NCBI GenBank assembly: GCA_900549495.1
Contig: UROL01000067.1
Span: 1 to 9,820, forward strand
Direction: 5' to 3'
From: an uncultured Eubacteriales bacterium
Lineage (GTDB): Bacteria; Bacillota; Clostridia; Oscillospirales; Oscillospiraceae
DNA: 9,820 nucleotides
Both the position numbers and the translations under genes were made by a program. Below, one piece after another: positions 1 to 5,200 of this stretch (position 1 is its first letter; each line of letters starts with the position of its first letter). Under the pieces are notes generated by a model. It made no database searches, was not told where the DNA came from, and saw only the letters and a program-made list of their open reading frames with translations.

Positions 1-153
1 GTAGTGGAAAGAGGCAATGGGCTTTGCGTTGCAGCCCATGAGCTGCTTTGCCCAGGCTACGATTTTGTCGCCGTATGTGGCAATGATGTAAACGGCACCG
101 ACAACAGCTGCCAGAGCGGAGAGAATCTTCATAAAAGTGCTAAACTTATTCAT
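1..153 (-). CDS. Small single-pass membrane protein, hypothetical, 3' end beyond window
   Basis: This leftward gene begins with ATG at 153 and is still open at the window edge after 51 codons. I do not recognise a named family. The visible protein has a short polar N-terminus (MNKFSTF), then a hydrophobic stretch at about residues 8-25 rich in Ala, Val, Ile and Leu, then a polar segment (TYGDKIVAWAK at about 25-35). That pattern suggests one membrane helix with a lysine-bearing amphipathic tail. Real expression is supported by a near-perfect ribosome site (AAGGAGGTT, 173 to 165) 11 bases before the ATG, and by a good promoter further upstream at 195-223. The gene lies downstream of birA on the same strand but has its own promoter, so it is probably an independent unit. 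No function can be assigned; it could be a small stress or envelope protein, which is a guess. Confidence 0.7.
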   Translation of the reverse strand, partial: MNKFSTFMKILSALAAVVGAVYIIATYGDKIVAWAKQLMGCNAKPIASFHY

Positions 154-194
154 ATTTATTTTGGAACCTCCTTGCAGTTCTCTTAGATAAGGAT

Positions 195-223
195 AGTATA
201 CCCAATTTCAGAAGAAATTGCAA
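195..223 (-). promoter_or_regulatory. Sigma-A-type promoter for the small membrane protein
   Basis: Read on the minus strand there is a -35 box TTGCAA (223 to 218), a 17-base spacer and a -10 box TATACT (200 to 195). The predicted start would be near 188, leaving a leader of about 35 bases that contains the AAGGAGGTT ribosome site. The -35 differs from TTGACA at two positions, the same TTGCAA variant as two other promoters in this window. Confidence 0.72.
203..220. repeat. 7-bp inverted repeat inside the promoter, operator-like
   Basis: The arms CAATTTC (203-209) and GAAATTG (214-220) are perfect inverted repeats separated by AGAA. The element fills the spacer between the -10 and -35 boxes and reaches into the -35 box of the leftward promoter at 195-223. 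It is not followed by a T run in either direction, so it does not look like an intrinsic terminator. Its position fits a repressor or activator site; the regulator is unknown. A chance inverted repeat in AT-rich DNA cannot be excluded. Confidence 0.4.
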
Positions 224-260
224 CATAAAAATCGGAAAAAGATTTTGTTATTCTGTTTGG

Positions 261-1058
261 TTACACATACTGATACAAACCGCGAACACTTACCTCGCCG
301 GAATTTACATGCTCTGTGGTGCCATCCTCATATTGCACCACCAGTGCGCCGGCATCGTCCACATCCAGTGCCGTTCCCTGGCGGGAACCGGCTGGGTGCA
401 AAACGCTGACGGCCTGACCAATTGTGACGCAATCCCGGCGATAACATTCCAGTATTTCCTGCTGATGGGAGAGTAGACGGCGCTCCATCTGGAAAAAGGC
501 CGCAACCATCCTGGCGGCTACCACATCCCGATCCACCGCCTGTCCCGCCGCCATTTTCAGGGAACCGGCGAAGCTCTGAAGCTCTTCTGGAAAGTCTGTA
601 AGCTGCTGATTGCAGTTAATCCCAATGCCAATCACCGCATAGGAGACGTTGCCATCCTGGCCCAGCCCCATTTCGGTGAGAATTCCGGCCAGCTTTCTTT
701 TCTGGTATACAATGTCGTTTGTCCACTTGATGCCAGGGCGGAAACCGGCGGCGCTTTCTATGGCATCACAGGCGGCGCATCCGGCGGCACAGGTCAGATG
801 CATCAGCTCCACCGGCGGGCAGCTGGGGCGCAGCAGGACGCTCAGATAGATGCCGGTGTCCGGCGGGGAGAGGAAGGTTCTGCCCAGCCGTCCCCGGCTT
901 CCGGTTTGGCTTCCGGCTATCAGGGTGGTTCCCTGAGGTGCCCCCTGGGCGGCCATCGCTTTCAGAACATCATTGGTGGAGGTTATGGTATCAAAATACT
1001 GAATATCCTTCCGCCAGGGAAAATCAGCTGGCAGAGCGCCTAAAATCGATTGCAGCAT
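261..1058 (-). CDS. birA: Biotin-[acetyl-CoA-carboxylase] ligase, catalytic form without DNA-binding domain
   Basis: The product is 265 residues and should activate biotin with ATP to biotinyl-AMP, then attach it to the target lysine of a biotin carboxyl carrier domain in the cytoplasm. Recognisable parts are TSTND near residues 27-30, the adenylate-binding loop SRGRLGR (54-60), KWTNDI (111-116) with the catalytic-type lysine at 111 and Thr where many family members have Pro, KLAGIL (122-127), and GIGINCN (144-150). The small SH3-like C-terminal domain follows at about 215-262. Two-domain BirA proteins are about 320 residues with an N-terminal helix-turn-helix; that domain is missing, so this enzyme should not act as the biotin-operon repressor. 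The ATG at 1058 was chosen because it begins the conserved fold and lies 10 bases after the stop of the preceding gene, whose last bases provide a GAGGG-like ribosome site. An upstream in-frame extension only shadows the neighbouring gene. Confidence 0.93.
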   Translation of the reverse strand: MLQSILGALPADFPWRKDIQYFDTITSTNDVLKAMAAQGAPQGTTLIAGSQTGSRGRLGRTFLSPPDTGIYLSVLLRPSCPPVELMHLTCAAGCAACDAIESAAGFRPGIKWTNDIVYQKRKLAGILTEMGLGQDGNVSYAVIGIGINCNQQLTDFPEELQSFAGSLKMAAGQAVDRDVVAARMVAAFFQMERRLLSHQQEILECYRRDCVTIGQAVSVLHPAGSRQGTALDVDDAGALVVQYEDGTTEHVNSGEVSVRGLYQYV

Positions 1059-1068
1059 TGGCAAGCCC

Positions 1069-2487
1069 TCAGTCGATATCGGCACGGACTTCCTCCGGCG
1101 GCGTATCCAGTATCTCAGGATTTGCAACCAGGCGGCGGAAATGCTTAAAGAAGGTGGCGTAGTAGAACCCATCCACGATCCGTTCGTCCAGTGTAAATTT
1201 GAAATCCACATATTTTTTCTGCACCAGGGTACCGTCCTCCTGGACCTCAATGGCCCTGCGCTTGCAGCCGAAGGAGCCAAAGGCAGGCATATTGCCGAAA
1301 TCATACAGATGATGATAGACCGGGGGGATCCCCAGACTGCCCATGGAGGTAAAGAAGATGCTGCCGTGGAAGGGACTGATTTCCAGCAGGAATTTGGGAA
1401 GCATTCCAAAATAGTCCATTGTCTTCAAAACCCAGACCAAGAATTTCAGGAACACGCCCGGAACCAGCATCAGGGCGTGGGCTGTATTGTCAAAGCTGGA
1501 ATCCAGGGGAGCCTCTTTGGCTTTTTCAATTTCGGCATTTAGCTTATTGTATACGTCGTACACCGTATCCCGGGGGGAGAGGTGCACCTTTACAATGGTC
1601 TCAGGTGACTTGGTGCTCATCTCCTTCTTGATGGTGAGGCAGAACTGAATGTCTTCTCCGCGAGAATAGACCTTCTGCCCGGAAATAAAGCGGTTAACGC
1701 CGGGATATTTGGCAATAGTACGGCAGTAGCAGGCCAAAAACACATGCATGATTCCAAAATTGGTCAGGCCTTCCCGGCGTTTCTGGCGGATATAGCGATC
1801 TACATTGGTGATTTCGAATGCTTGCTCAAAGGAATTGGTTGATGTGTTGCGTGTTACCATGATGTATGGGGAAACCTGATCCATAGGGGACAAGGAGCGG
1901 AGTCTTCTTCCGTCGCTGCGATCGCCCCATCTGCGGTGGTACTGCCCCACCGGGTGTACCCGGATACCAAAGGACATCAGGGCGCAGGCAAACACAGCCA
2001 CCAGGTCCGCATGAATCCGCACCAGCAAATCCCAGTCCTGGCCCAAGGCGGCAGGACGGTTGTTGTATAGTACTGTGGCCAGGGTAATCAACATCAGAAT
2101 AGGCAAACACCACACCATTTTCTGACGGCAACCGGAGACAATTTCCCCATAAATCAGGGTCAGGAAAATCAGCGCAATGAAAAACAAACCGGTATAGAGC
2201 TTTCCTTCAATGGCACTTGCAACGCAGATTCCACCATAAAGTGCCATCATGCCCACAGGGATGGTGGTTTTGTAAAAGCACTCTGTCCCATCGGTTAAAA
2301 TGATGATTAGGTACAACACCGTCGCTGCAATGGGCAGGACAATCTGTCCCCAAAAGCCCACGGTTCCTGCGTGCTTGGTAAAGCCGAATACTACAATTCT
2401 TGCCACAATAGAATAGGCAAGAAGAATGGCAGTCAACCAGGTGAAGCCGTTTTTCCGGCTGACGTACAGGTGAATTCTGTTATCCAT
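1069..2487 (-). CDS. Six-helix membrane domain fused to an E2/CAT-like acyltransferase domain
   Basis: The product is 472 residues. Hydrophobic segments at about 16-36, 44-64, 76-93, 98-117, 124-141 and 157-175 suggest six membrane helices. An Arg-rich linker follows (about 184-197), then a domain at about 200-461 that resembles the catalytic domain of 2-oxoacid dehydrogenase E2 and chloramphenicol acetyltransferase. The markers are SMGSLG (381-386), HHLYDFG (392-398) and DERIVDG (434-440) near the C-terminus, followed by an amphipathic helix and NPEIL. In active E2 enzymes the last motif is DHRxxDG with a catalytic His; here that position is Glu435. No lipoyl or E1/E3-binding domain is present, and no E1 or E3 gene is nearby, so a role in a classical dehydrogenase complex is unlikely. 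Substrate unknown. ATG at 2487 is preferred over GTG at 2496 because AAGGAG (2504-2499) is then 11 bases upstream. It overlaps the previous gene by 8 bases. Confidence 0.8.
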   Translation of the reverse strand: MDNRIHLYVSRKNGFTWLTAILLAYSIVARIVVFGFTKHAGTVGFWGQIVLPIAATVLYLIIILTDGTECFYKTTIPVGMMALYGGICVASAIEGKLYTGLFFIALIFLTLIYGEIVSGCRQKMVWCLPILMLITLATVLYNNRPAALGQDWDLLVRIHADLVAVFACALMSFGIRVHPVGQYHRRWGDRSDGRRLRSLSPMDQVSPYIMVTRNTSTNSFEQAFEITNVDRYIRQKRREGLTNFGIMHVFLACYCRTIAKYPGVNRFISGQKVYSRGEDIQFCLTIKKEMSTKSPETIVKVHLSPRDTVYDVYNKLNAEIEKAKEAPLDSSFDNTAHALMLVPGVFLKFLVWVLKTMDYFGMLPKFLLEISPFHGSIFFTSMGSLGIPPVYHHLYDFGNMPAFGSFGCKRRAIEVQEDGTLVQKKYVDFKFTLDERIVDGFYYATFFKHFRRLVANPEILDTPPEEVRADID

Positions 2488-3382
2488 TTTCCACACACTC
2501 CTTGTTTTTCTTTCTCAATGCATCCCTCAGCGCTGCGATAAAGGCGGGATTGGTTCCGCAGCAGCCACCAAGGAGACTGGCTCCGTTGTCTGCACACTGC
2601 ATCATAATGTCAACAAATCCGGCGGGGGACAGGTCGTATTCTGCAACGCCACCCTCACGGATTACCGGATTGCCTGCATTGGGCTTGCAAATCAGGGGAA
2701 GGGAGGTGTAGCGCCGGAGCTTACTTACCAGGTGCGGTGTCATCATGTCGGCAGCGACGCAGTTAAAGCCTACGGCATCTGCTCCGGCTTCCTCCAACTC
2801 CCGCAAAACCTTGCCGGCATCTGCTCCGGAGAAAAGAGAACCGTCTGCCTGCATGGTAAACGAGAACATCACCGCCCCGGCGGATTCCAGTTCCGCTGCG
2901 GTCAGAATTGCCTCTGCCTCCTGAGGGTACAGCAGCGTTTCTCCCACCAGCAGGTCGGCGCCACCCTGGATAAGGCCACAGATTTGCCGCCGATAGGCAT
3001 CCACCATTTTGTCGAAGCACGCCCCATCCCAGCTTTCGCAGTGGGCAGCCATGGTGGCCAGATCTCCGGCGACCAGGCAGCCGGGGGCGGCCTTCCGGGT
3101 CAAGGCTACCAGCGCTTCGTTCATCTGCTCGGTTTTCTCTGCCAGCCCTTCCTTTTCCAGTGCAAGGGGCTGTGCCTGAAAGGTGGGTGCATAGATAATC
3201 TGCGAACCGGCCTGGGCGTATTGGCGCTGTAAGCGGATGATAGCCTCTGGATTTTCCAGCACCCATTTTTCCGCACAGCAGCCTTTGGGCATTCCGGCCA
3301 GCATCAGATTGGAGCCGGTGGCCCCATCCAGCAGGCAAATGCCCCGGGCCAGGAAGTCACGGAATTCTTGTTTGCTCAGCAT
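2480..3382 (-). CDS. Homocysteine S-methyltransferase family protein (zinc type)
   Basis: The 300-residue product belongs to the homocysteine-binding TIM-barrel family shared by the N-terminal module of MetH, betaine-homocysteine methyltransferase and MmuM. These enzymes move a methyl group to the thiol of homocysteine to make methionine. LDGATGSNL (18-26) opens the barrel. The zinc-binding cysteines are visible as GFNC (Cys208) and GGCCGT (Cys274, Cys275). There is no folate or cobalamin domain and none is encoded alongside, so the methyl donor cannot be told; S-methylmethionine, a betaine, or a separate corrinoid protein are options. ATG at 3382 has an AGAGGA ribosome site about 6 bases upstream. 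A TTG at 3412 in the same frame lies only about 14 bases from the predicted transcript start and has no ribosome site. It is the first gene of a leftward unit with the membrane acyltransferase-like gene and birA. No long leader exists, so no SAM riboswitch. Confidence 0.9.
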   Translation of the reverse strand: MLSKQEFRDFLARGICLLDGATGSNLMLAGMPKGCCAEKWVLENPEAIIRLQRQYAQAGSQIIYAPTFQAQPLALEKEGLAEKTEQMNEALVALTRKAAPGCLVAGDLATMAAHCESWDGACFDKMVDAYRRQICGLIQGGADLLVGETLLYPQEAEAILTAAELESAGAVMFSFTMQADGSLFSGADAGKVLRELEEAGADAVGFNCVAADMMTPHLVSKLRRYTSLPLICKPNAGNPVIREGGVAEYDLSPAGFVDIMMQCADNGASLLGGCCGTNPAFIAALRDALRKKNKECVENG

Positions 3383-3412
3383 GGTAATCCTCTCTTTTCC
3401 GTGGGAATACAA

Positions 3413-3442
3413 AATGTAAATATGACCACGTCATTATACATT
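3413..3442. repeat. 30-bp imperfect palindrome over promoter and start site, candidate operator
   Basis: Outer arms AATGTA (3413-3418) and TACATT (3437-3442) and inner arms ATGAC (3422-3426) and GTCAT (3430-3434) form a nested inverted repeat around the centre CAC. Unpaired bases between arms are AAT on one side and TA on the other. The element covers the -10 box (3433-3438) and predicted start (about 3426) of the leftward promoter. Because transcription would begin inside it, a DNA-binding site is more likely than an RNA hairpin. The regulator is unknown. Confidence 0.5.
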
Positions 3443-3461
3443 ATTTCTCCCTGAATTGCAA
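3433..3461 (-). promoter_or_regulatory. Promoter of the leftward methyltransferase-acyltransferase-birA unit
   Basis: On the minus strand, a -35 box TTGCAA (3461 to 3456), a 17-base spacer and a perfect -10 box TATAAT (3438 to 3433). The predicted start near 3426 gives a leader of about 44 bases before the ATG at 3382. Its -35 box is only 7 bases from the -35 box of the opposite promoter, so the two polymerase sites are back to back and may compete. Confidence 0.75.
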
Positions 3462-3468
3462 TATTTGA

Positions 3469-3497
3469 TTGACCTTTTGGATAAAATCTGATAGGAT
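3469..3497 (+). promoter_or_regulatory. Promoter of the M29 aminopeptidase gene
   Basis: A -35 box TTGACC (3469-3474) is followed by a 17-base spacer and a weaker -10 box TAGGAT (3492-3497). The predicted start near 3504 leaves a leader of about 30 bases with an AAAGGAG ribosome site at 3515-3521. Confidence 0.6.
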
Positions 3498-3533
3498 AGA
3501 TTCAATTCTCTGATAAAGGAGCACAATAAAAAT

Positions 3534-4757
3534 ATGAAGAAAACTGTTCTGCGGAAATATGCAAACCTGATTGTGCGCTGCGGCGCCAATGTGCAGAAGG
3601 GGCAGACCGTTCTGGTTTTTGCCGACCTGGATCAGCCGGAGTTTGTGCAGATGGTGGTGGATGAGGCCTACAAGGCCGGTGCTGCCGAGGTAACGGTGCA
3701 GTGGAATTATCAGCCCCTGAGCAAGATTCACTACCGCTACCGTACTGTCAAGAGCCTGGGAACGGTAAAGGAATGGGAGAAGGCACGGCAGGAGTATTAC
3801 TGCGATGTGATTCCCGCCCGGATTATGCTGATTTCCGAAGATCCCGATGGCATGAAGGGTATCAATATGGAAAAGGTCTCCAAGGCCAGAAGAATGTCCT
3901 ATCCGGTGCTCAAGCCCTATATTGACCGGCGGGAAAACAAGGAGCAGTGGTGTATTGCTGCTGTTCCGGGTGCAGCCTGGGCAAAGAAGATTTTCCCGGG
4001 GATGCGTACCAGCGCCGCCATAGAAAAGCTGTGGGAGAACATTCTCTATACCTCCCGGGTCAACGACGACCCTGTTGCCGCCTGGGAGCAGCACAACAAG
4101 GATTTGGCAGACCGCTGCCGCTACCTCAATGACCTGCATATTAAAAGCCTGCACTATACTGCCGACAATGGCACGGACTTCACCGTGGGCATGATTGACC
4201 AGGCCCAGTTCTGCGGCGGCGGAGAAACCAGCCTCCAGAGCATCTATTTCAACCCCAATATTCCCACAGAGGAATGCTTCATCTCTCCCAAGCGGGGAGA
4301 GGCAGAGGGCATCGTGTATTCTACCAAGCCCCTGTCCTATCAGGGCCAGCTGATTGAAAATTTCTCCATCCGCTTCCATGAGGGCAAGGCAGTAGAGGTG
4401 CACGCAGAAAAGGGCGAGGAGCTGCTCAAGACCATGATTTCCATGGACGAGGGTGCTGCCTACCTGGGCGAGTGCGCCCTGGTGCCCCAGGCCAGCCCCA
4501 TTGCCCAGAGCGGCATCCTGTTCTATAATACCCTGTTCGATGAAAACGCCGCCTGCCATCTGGCACTGGGTATGGGCTTTGCCGATACCATCCGGGATTT
4601 CCACAATAAGAGCCTGGAAGAGTGCCGGGAGCTGGGGGTTAATGACTCCATGATTCACGAGGATTTCATGATTGGCTGCGACAGCATGAACATTGATGCC
4701 GTGTGCGCCGATGGCCGTGTGGTGCCCATCTTCCGGGGCGGCAACTGGGCATTCTGA
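3534..4757 (+). CDS. M29-family metallo-aminopeptidase (AmpS/PepS-like)
   Basis: The 407-residue product has the usual length of thermophilic-type M29 aminopeptidases (AmpS, PepS, aminopeptidase T), cytoplasmic two-metal exopeptidases that remove N-terminal residues from peptides. The N-terminal region has the family opening (LRKYANLIVRCGANVQKGQ, 6-24). The metal-binding residues are recognisable in order: Glu247 in NIPTEECF, Glu313 in YLGECALV, His342 in CHLALG, and His375 plus Asp377 in MIHEDFMIG. The order and spacing match what I recall for the family. All are present, so the enzyme should be active. ATG at 3534 follows AAAGGAG at 3515-3521, with a somewhat long gap of 12 bases. The gene stands alone behind its own promoter. 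There is no convincing terminator after it, so some read-through into rpmE is possible. Likely role: peptide turnover in a fermentative, amino-acid-using bacterium (inference). Confidence 0.93.
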   Translation: MKKTVLRKYANLIVRCGANVQKGQTVLVFADLDQPEFVQMVVDEAYKAGAAEVTVQWNYQPLSKIHYRYRTVKSLGTVKEWEKARQEYYCDVIPARIMLISEDPDGMKGINMEKVSKARRMSYPVLKPYIDRRENKEQWCIAAVPGAAWAKKIFPGMRTSAAIEKLWENILYTSRVNDDPVAAWEQHNKDLADRCRYLNDLHIKSLHYTADNGTDFTVGMIDQAQFCGGGETSLQSIYFNPNIPTEECFISPKRGEAEGIVYSTKPLSYQGQLIENFSIRFHEGKAVEVHAEKGEELLKTMISMDEGAAYLGECALVPQASPIAQSGILFYNTLFDENAACHLALGMGFADTIRDFHNKSLEECRELGVNDSMIHEDFMIGCDSMNIDAVCADGRVVPIFRGGNWAF

Positions 4758-4786
4758 GAAAAATTAAGATTTTTTCAAAAAAAGGC

Positions 4787-4815
4787 TTGCAATCCGCCCC
4801 GCAGTGTGATATCAT
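4787..4815 (+). promoter_or_regulatory. Extended -10 promoter of rpmE
   Basis: The -35 box TTGCAA (4787-4792) and -10 box TATCAT (4810-4815) are separated by 17 bases, and TG at 4807-4808 supplies an extended -10. The predicted start is near 4822, at the first base or two of the hairpin pair in the leader. This is one of the best promoters in the window, as expected for a ribosomal protein gene. Confidence 0.75.
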
Positions 4816-4820
4816 ATCCA

Positions 4821-4852
4821 GGCGATTAAAGATTGCCGGGGCATTTATGCCC
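4821..4852 (+). promoter_or_regulatory. rpmE 5' leader with two adjacent hairpins, candidate L31 autoregulatory leader
   Basis: Hairpin one pairs GGCGAT (4821-4826) with ATTGCC (4832-4837), including one G-U pair, around the loop TAAAG. Hairpin two pairs GGGCA (4839-4843) with TGCCC (4848-4852) around TTTA. They are one base apart, begin at the predicted transcript start, and end 15 bases before the AGAGGTGA ribosome site (4868-4875). Many ribosomal protein genes carry short structured leaders bound by their own product, and L31 leader candidates have been proposed in bacteria. Whether this is that motif cannot be settled by eye. Confidence 0.5.
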
Positions 4853-4880
4853 TTTACATGCTAAGAAAGAGGTGAACGAA

Positions 4881-5081
4881 ATGAAGGAAGGTATCCACCC
4901 CAAATATGAACAGACCACGATTCGCTGTGCTTGTGGCAACGTCTTTACGACTGGTTCCACTAAGAAGGACATTCGTGTTGAAATCTGCTCCAAGTGCCAC
5001 CCTTTCTATACCGGCAAGCAGAAGCTGGTTGACACTGGTGGACGTGTTGATCGCTTCAACAAGCGTTTTGGCCTGAAGTAA
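4881..5081 (+). CDS. rpmE: 50S ribosomal protein L31, zinc-binding form
   Basis: The 66-residue product is a component of the large ribosomal subunit at the intersubunit bridge region. It carries all four cysteines of the zinc-ribbon (C+) form: Cys16 and Cys18 in RCACGN, and Cys36 and Cys39 in [11 protein letters not shown]. The C-terminal [11 protein letters not shown] is nearly invariant among Firmicutes L31 proteins. In Bacillus, zinc-free paralogues replace this form when zinc is scarce; no such paralogue is in the window. ATG at 4881 is the family start and has AGAGGTGA at 4868-4875; the 16 extra upstream codons in frame fall in the leader. The gene has its own promoter, a structured leader and a terminator, so it is a single-gene unit. 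Confidence 0.98.
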   Translation: MKEGIHPKYEQTTIRCACGNVFTTGSTKKDIRVEICSKCHPFYTGKQKLVDTGGRVDRFNKRFGLK

Positions 5082-5090
5082 GATTCAAAG

Positions 5091-5124
5091 TCCGCACTAC
5101 GGCAACGTGGTGCGGATATTTTTA
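5091..5124 (+). terminator. Intrinsic terminator of rpmE
   Basis: An 11-bp stem pairs TCCGCACTACG (5091-5101) with CGTGGTGCGGA (5106-5116), with one G-U pair, closed by a GCAA tetraloop of the stable GNRA class. A T-rich tract starting TATTTTTAT follows at once. It starts 9 bases after the rpmE stop codon. The 3' arm has a second partner at 5138-5147. Confidence 0.92.
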
Positions 5125-5147
5125 TACATTTTTATTGTCCGCACCAC
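5107..5147. repeat. Second inverted repeat sharing the terminator's 3' arm
   Basis: GTGGTGCGGA (5107-5116) is the right arm of the rpmE terminator and is also a perfect 10-bp reverse complement of TCCGCACCAC (5138-5147), with 21 bases between them. The distal arm overlaps the -35 box of the hflX promoter by three bases. The middle arm can therefore pair either with the terminator's left arm (one G-U) or with the distal arm (no mismatches). Confidence 0.6.
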
Positions 5148-5164
5148 CGAAAATATGGTATACT
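5135..5164 (+). promoter_or_regulatory. Promoter of the hflX-yigZ-dgt-dnaG operon
   Basis: A weak -35 box TTGTCC (5135-5140) lies 18 bases upstream of a good -10 box TATACT (5159-5164), which is extended by TG at 5156-5157. The predicted start is near 5171, leaving about 30 bases before the hflX ATG. Downstream gene spacing suggests that it serves at least three and probably four genes. Confidence 0.65.
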
Positions 5165-5200
5165 GGATAGCATAGTGTACCCACATTGATGGAGGGTTTT

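Noticed and set aside
228..246. AAAATC/GATTTT hairpin just after birA as a terminator
   Set aside because: The stem is six mostly A-T pairs with a seven-base loop and no following T run on the minus strand.
1059..1409. Upstream in-frame extension of the biotin ligase
   Set aside because: These 117 codons overlap the acyltransferase-like gene in another frame and contain no helix-turn-helix. The ATG at 1058 begins the conserved fold.
2488..2496. GTG at 2496 as start of the membrane acyltransferase-like gene
   Set aside because: AAGGAG would be only two bases away, too close for initiation; ATG at 2487 is better spaced.
3383..3426. Possible SAM riboswitch or T-box before the methyltransferase
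   Set aside because: The leader between the predicted start and the ATG is only about 44 bases, too short for either, and no matching structure is visible.
3441..4658. Long minus-strand open frame of 405 codons
   Set aside because: It is antisense to the M29 aminopeptidase, which has complete metal-binding residues. The antisense product resembles no family and has no ribosome site; it is a by-product of codon use.
4758..4783. AT-only hairpin after the aminopeptidase (GAAAAA/TTTTTC)
   Set aside because: The stem has nearly no GC pairs and is followed by A residues and not by T residues, so it is a poor intrinsic terminator on the plus strand.
4833..4880. Extended N-terminus of L31 from an upstream in-frame ATG
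   Set aside because: The extension covers the leader hairpin and ribosome site, and L31 proteins begin at MKEGIHP-type sequence.
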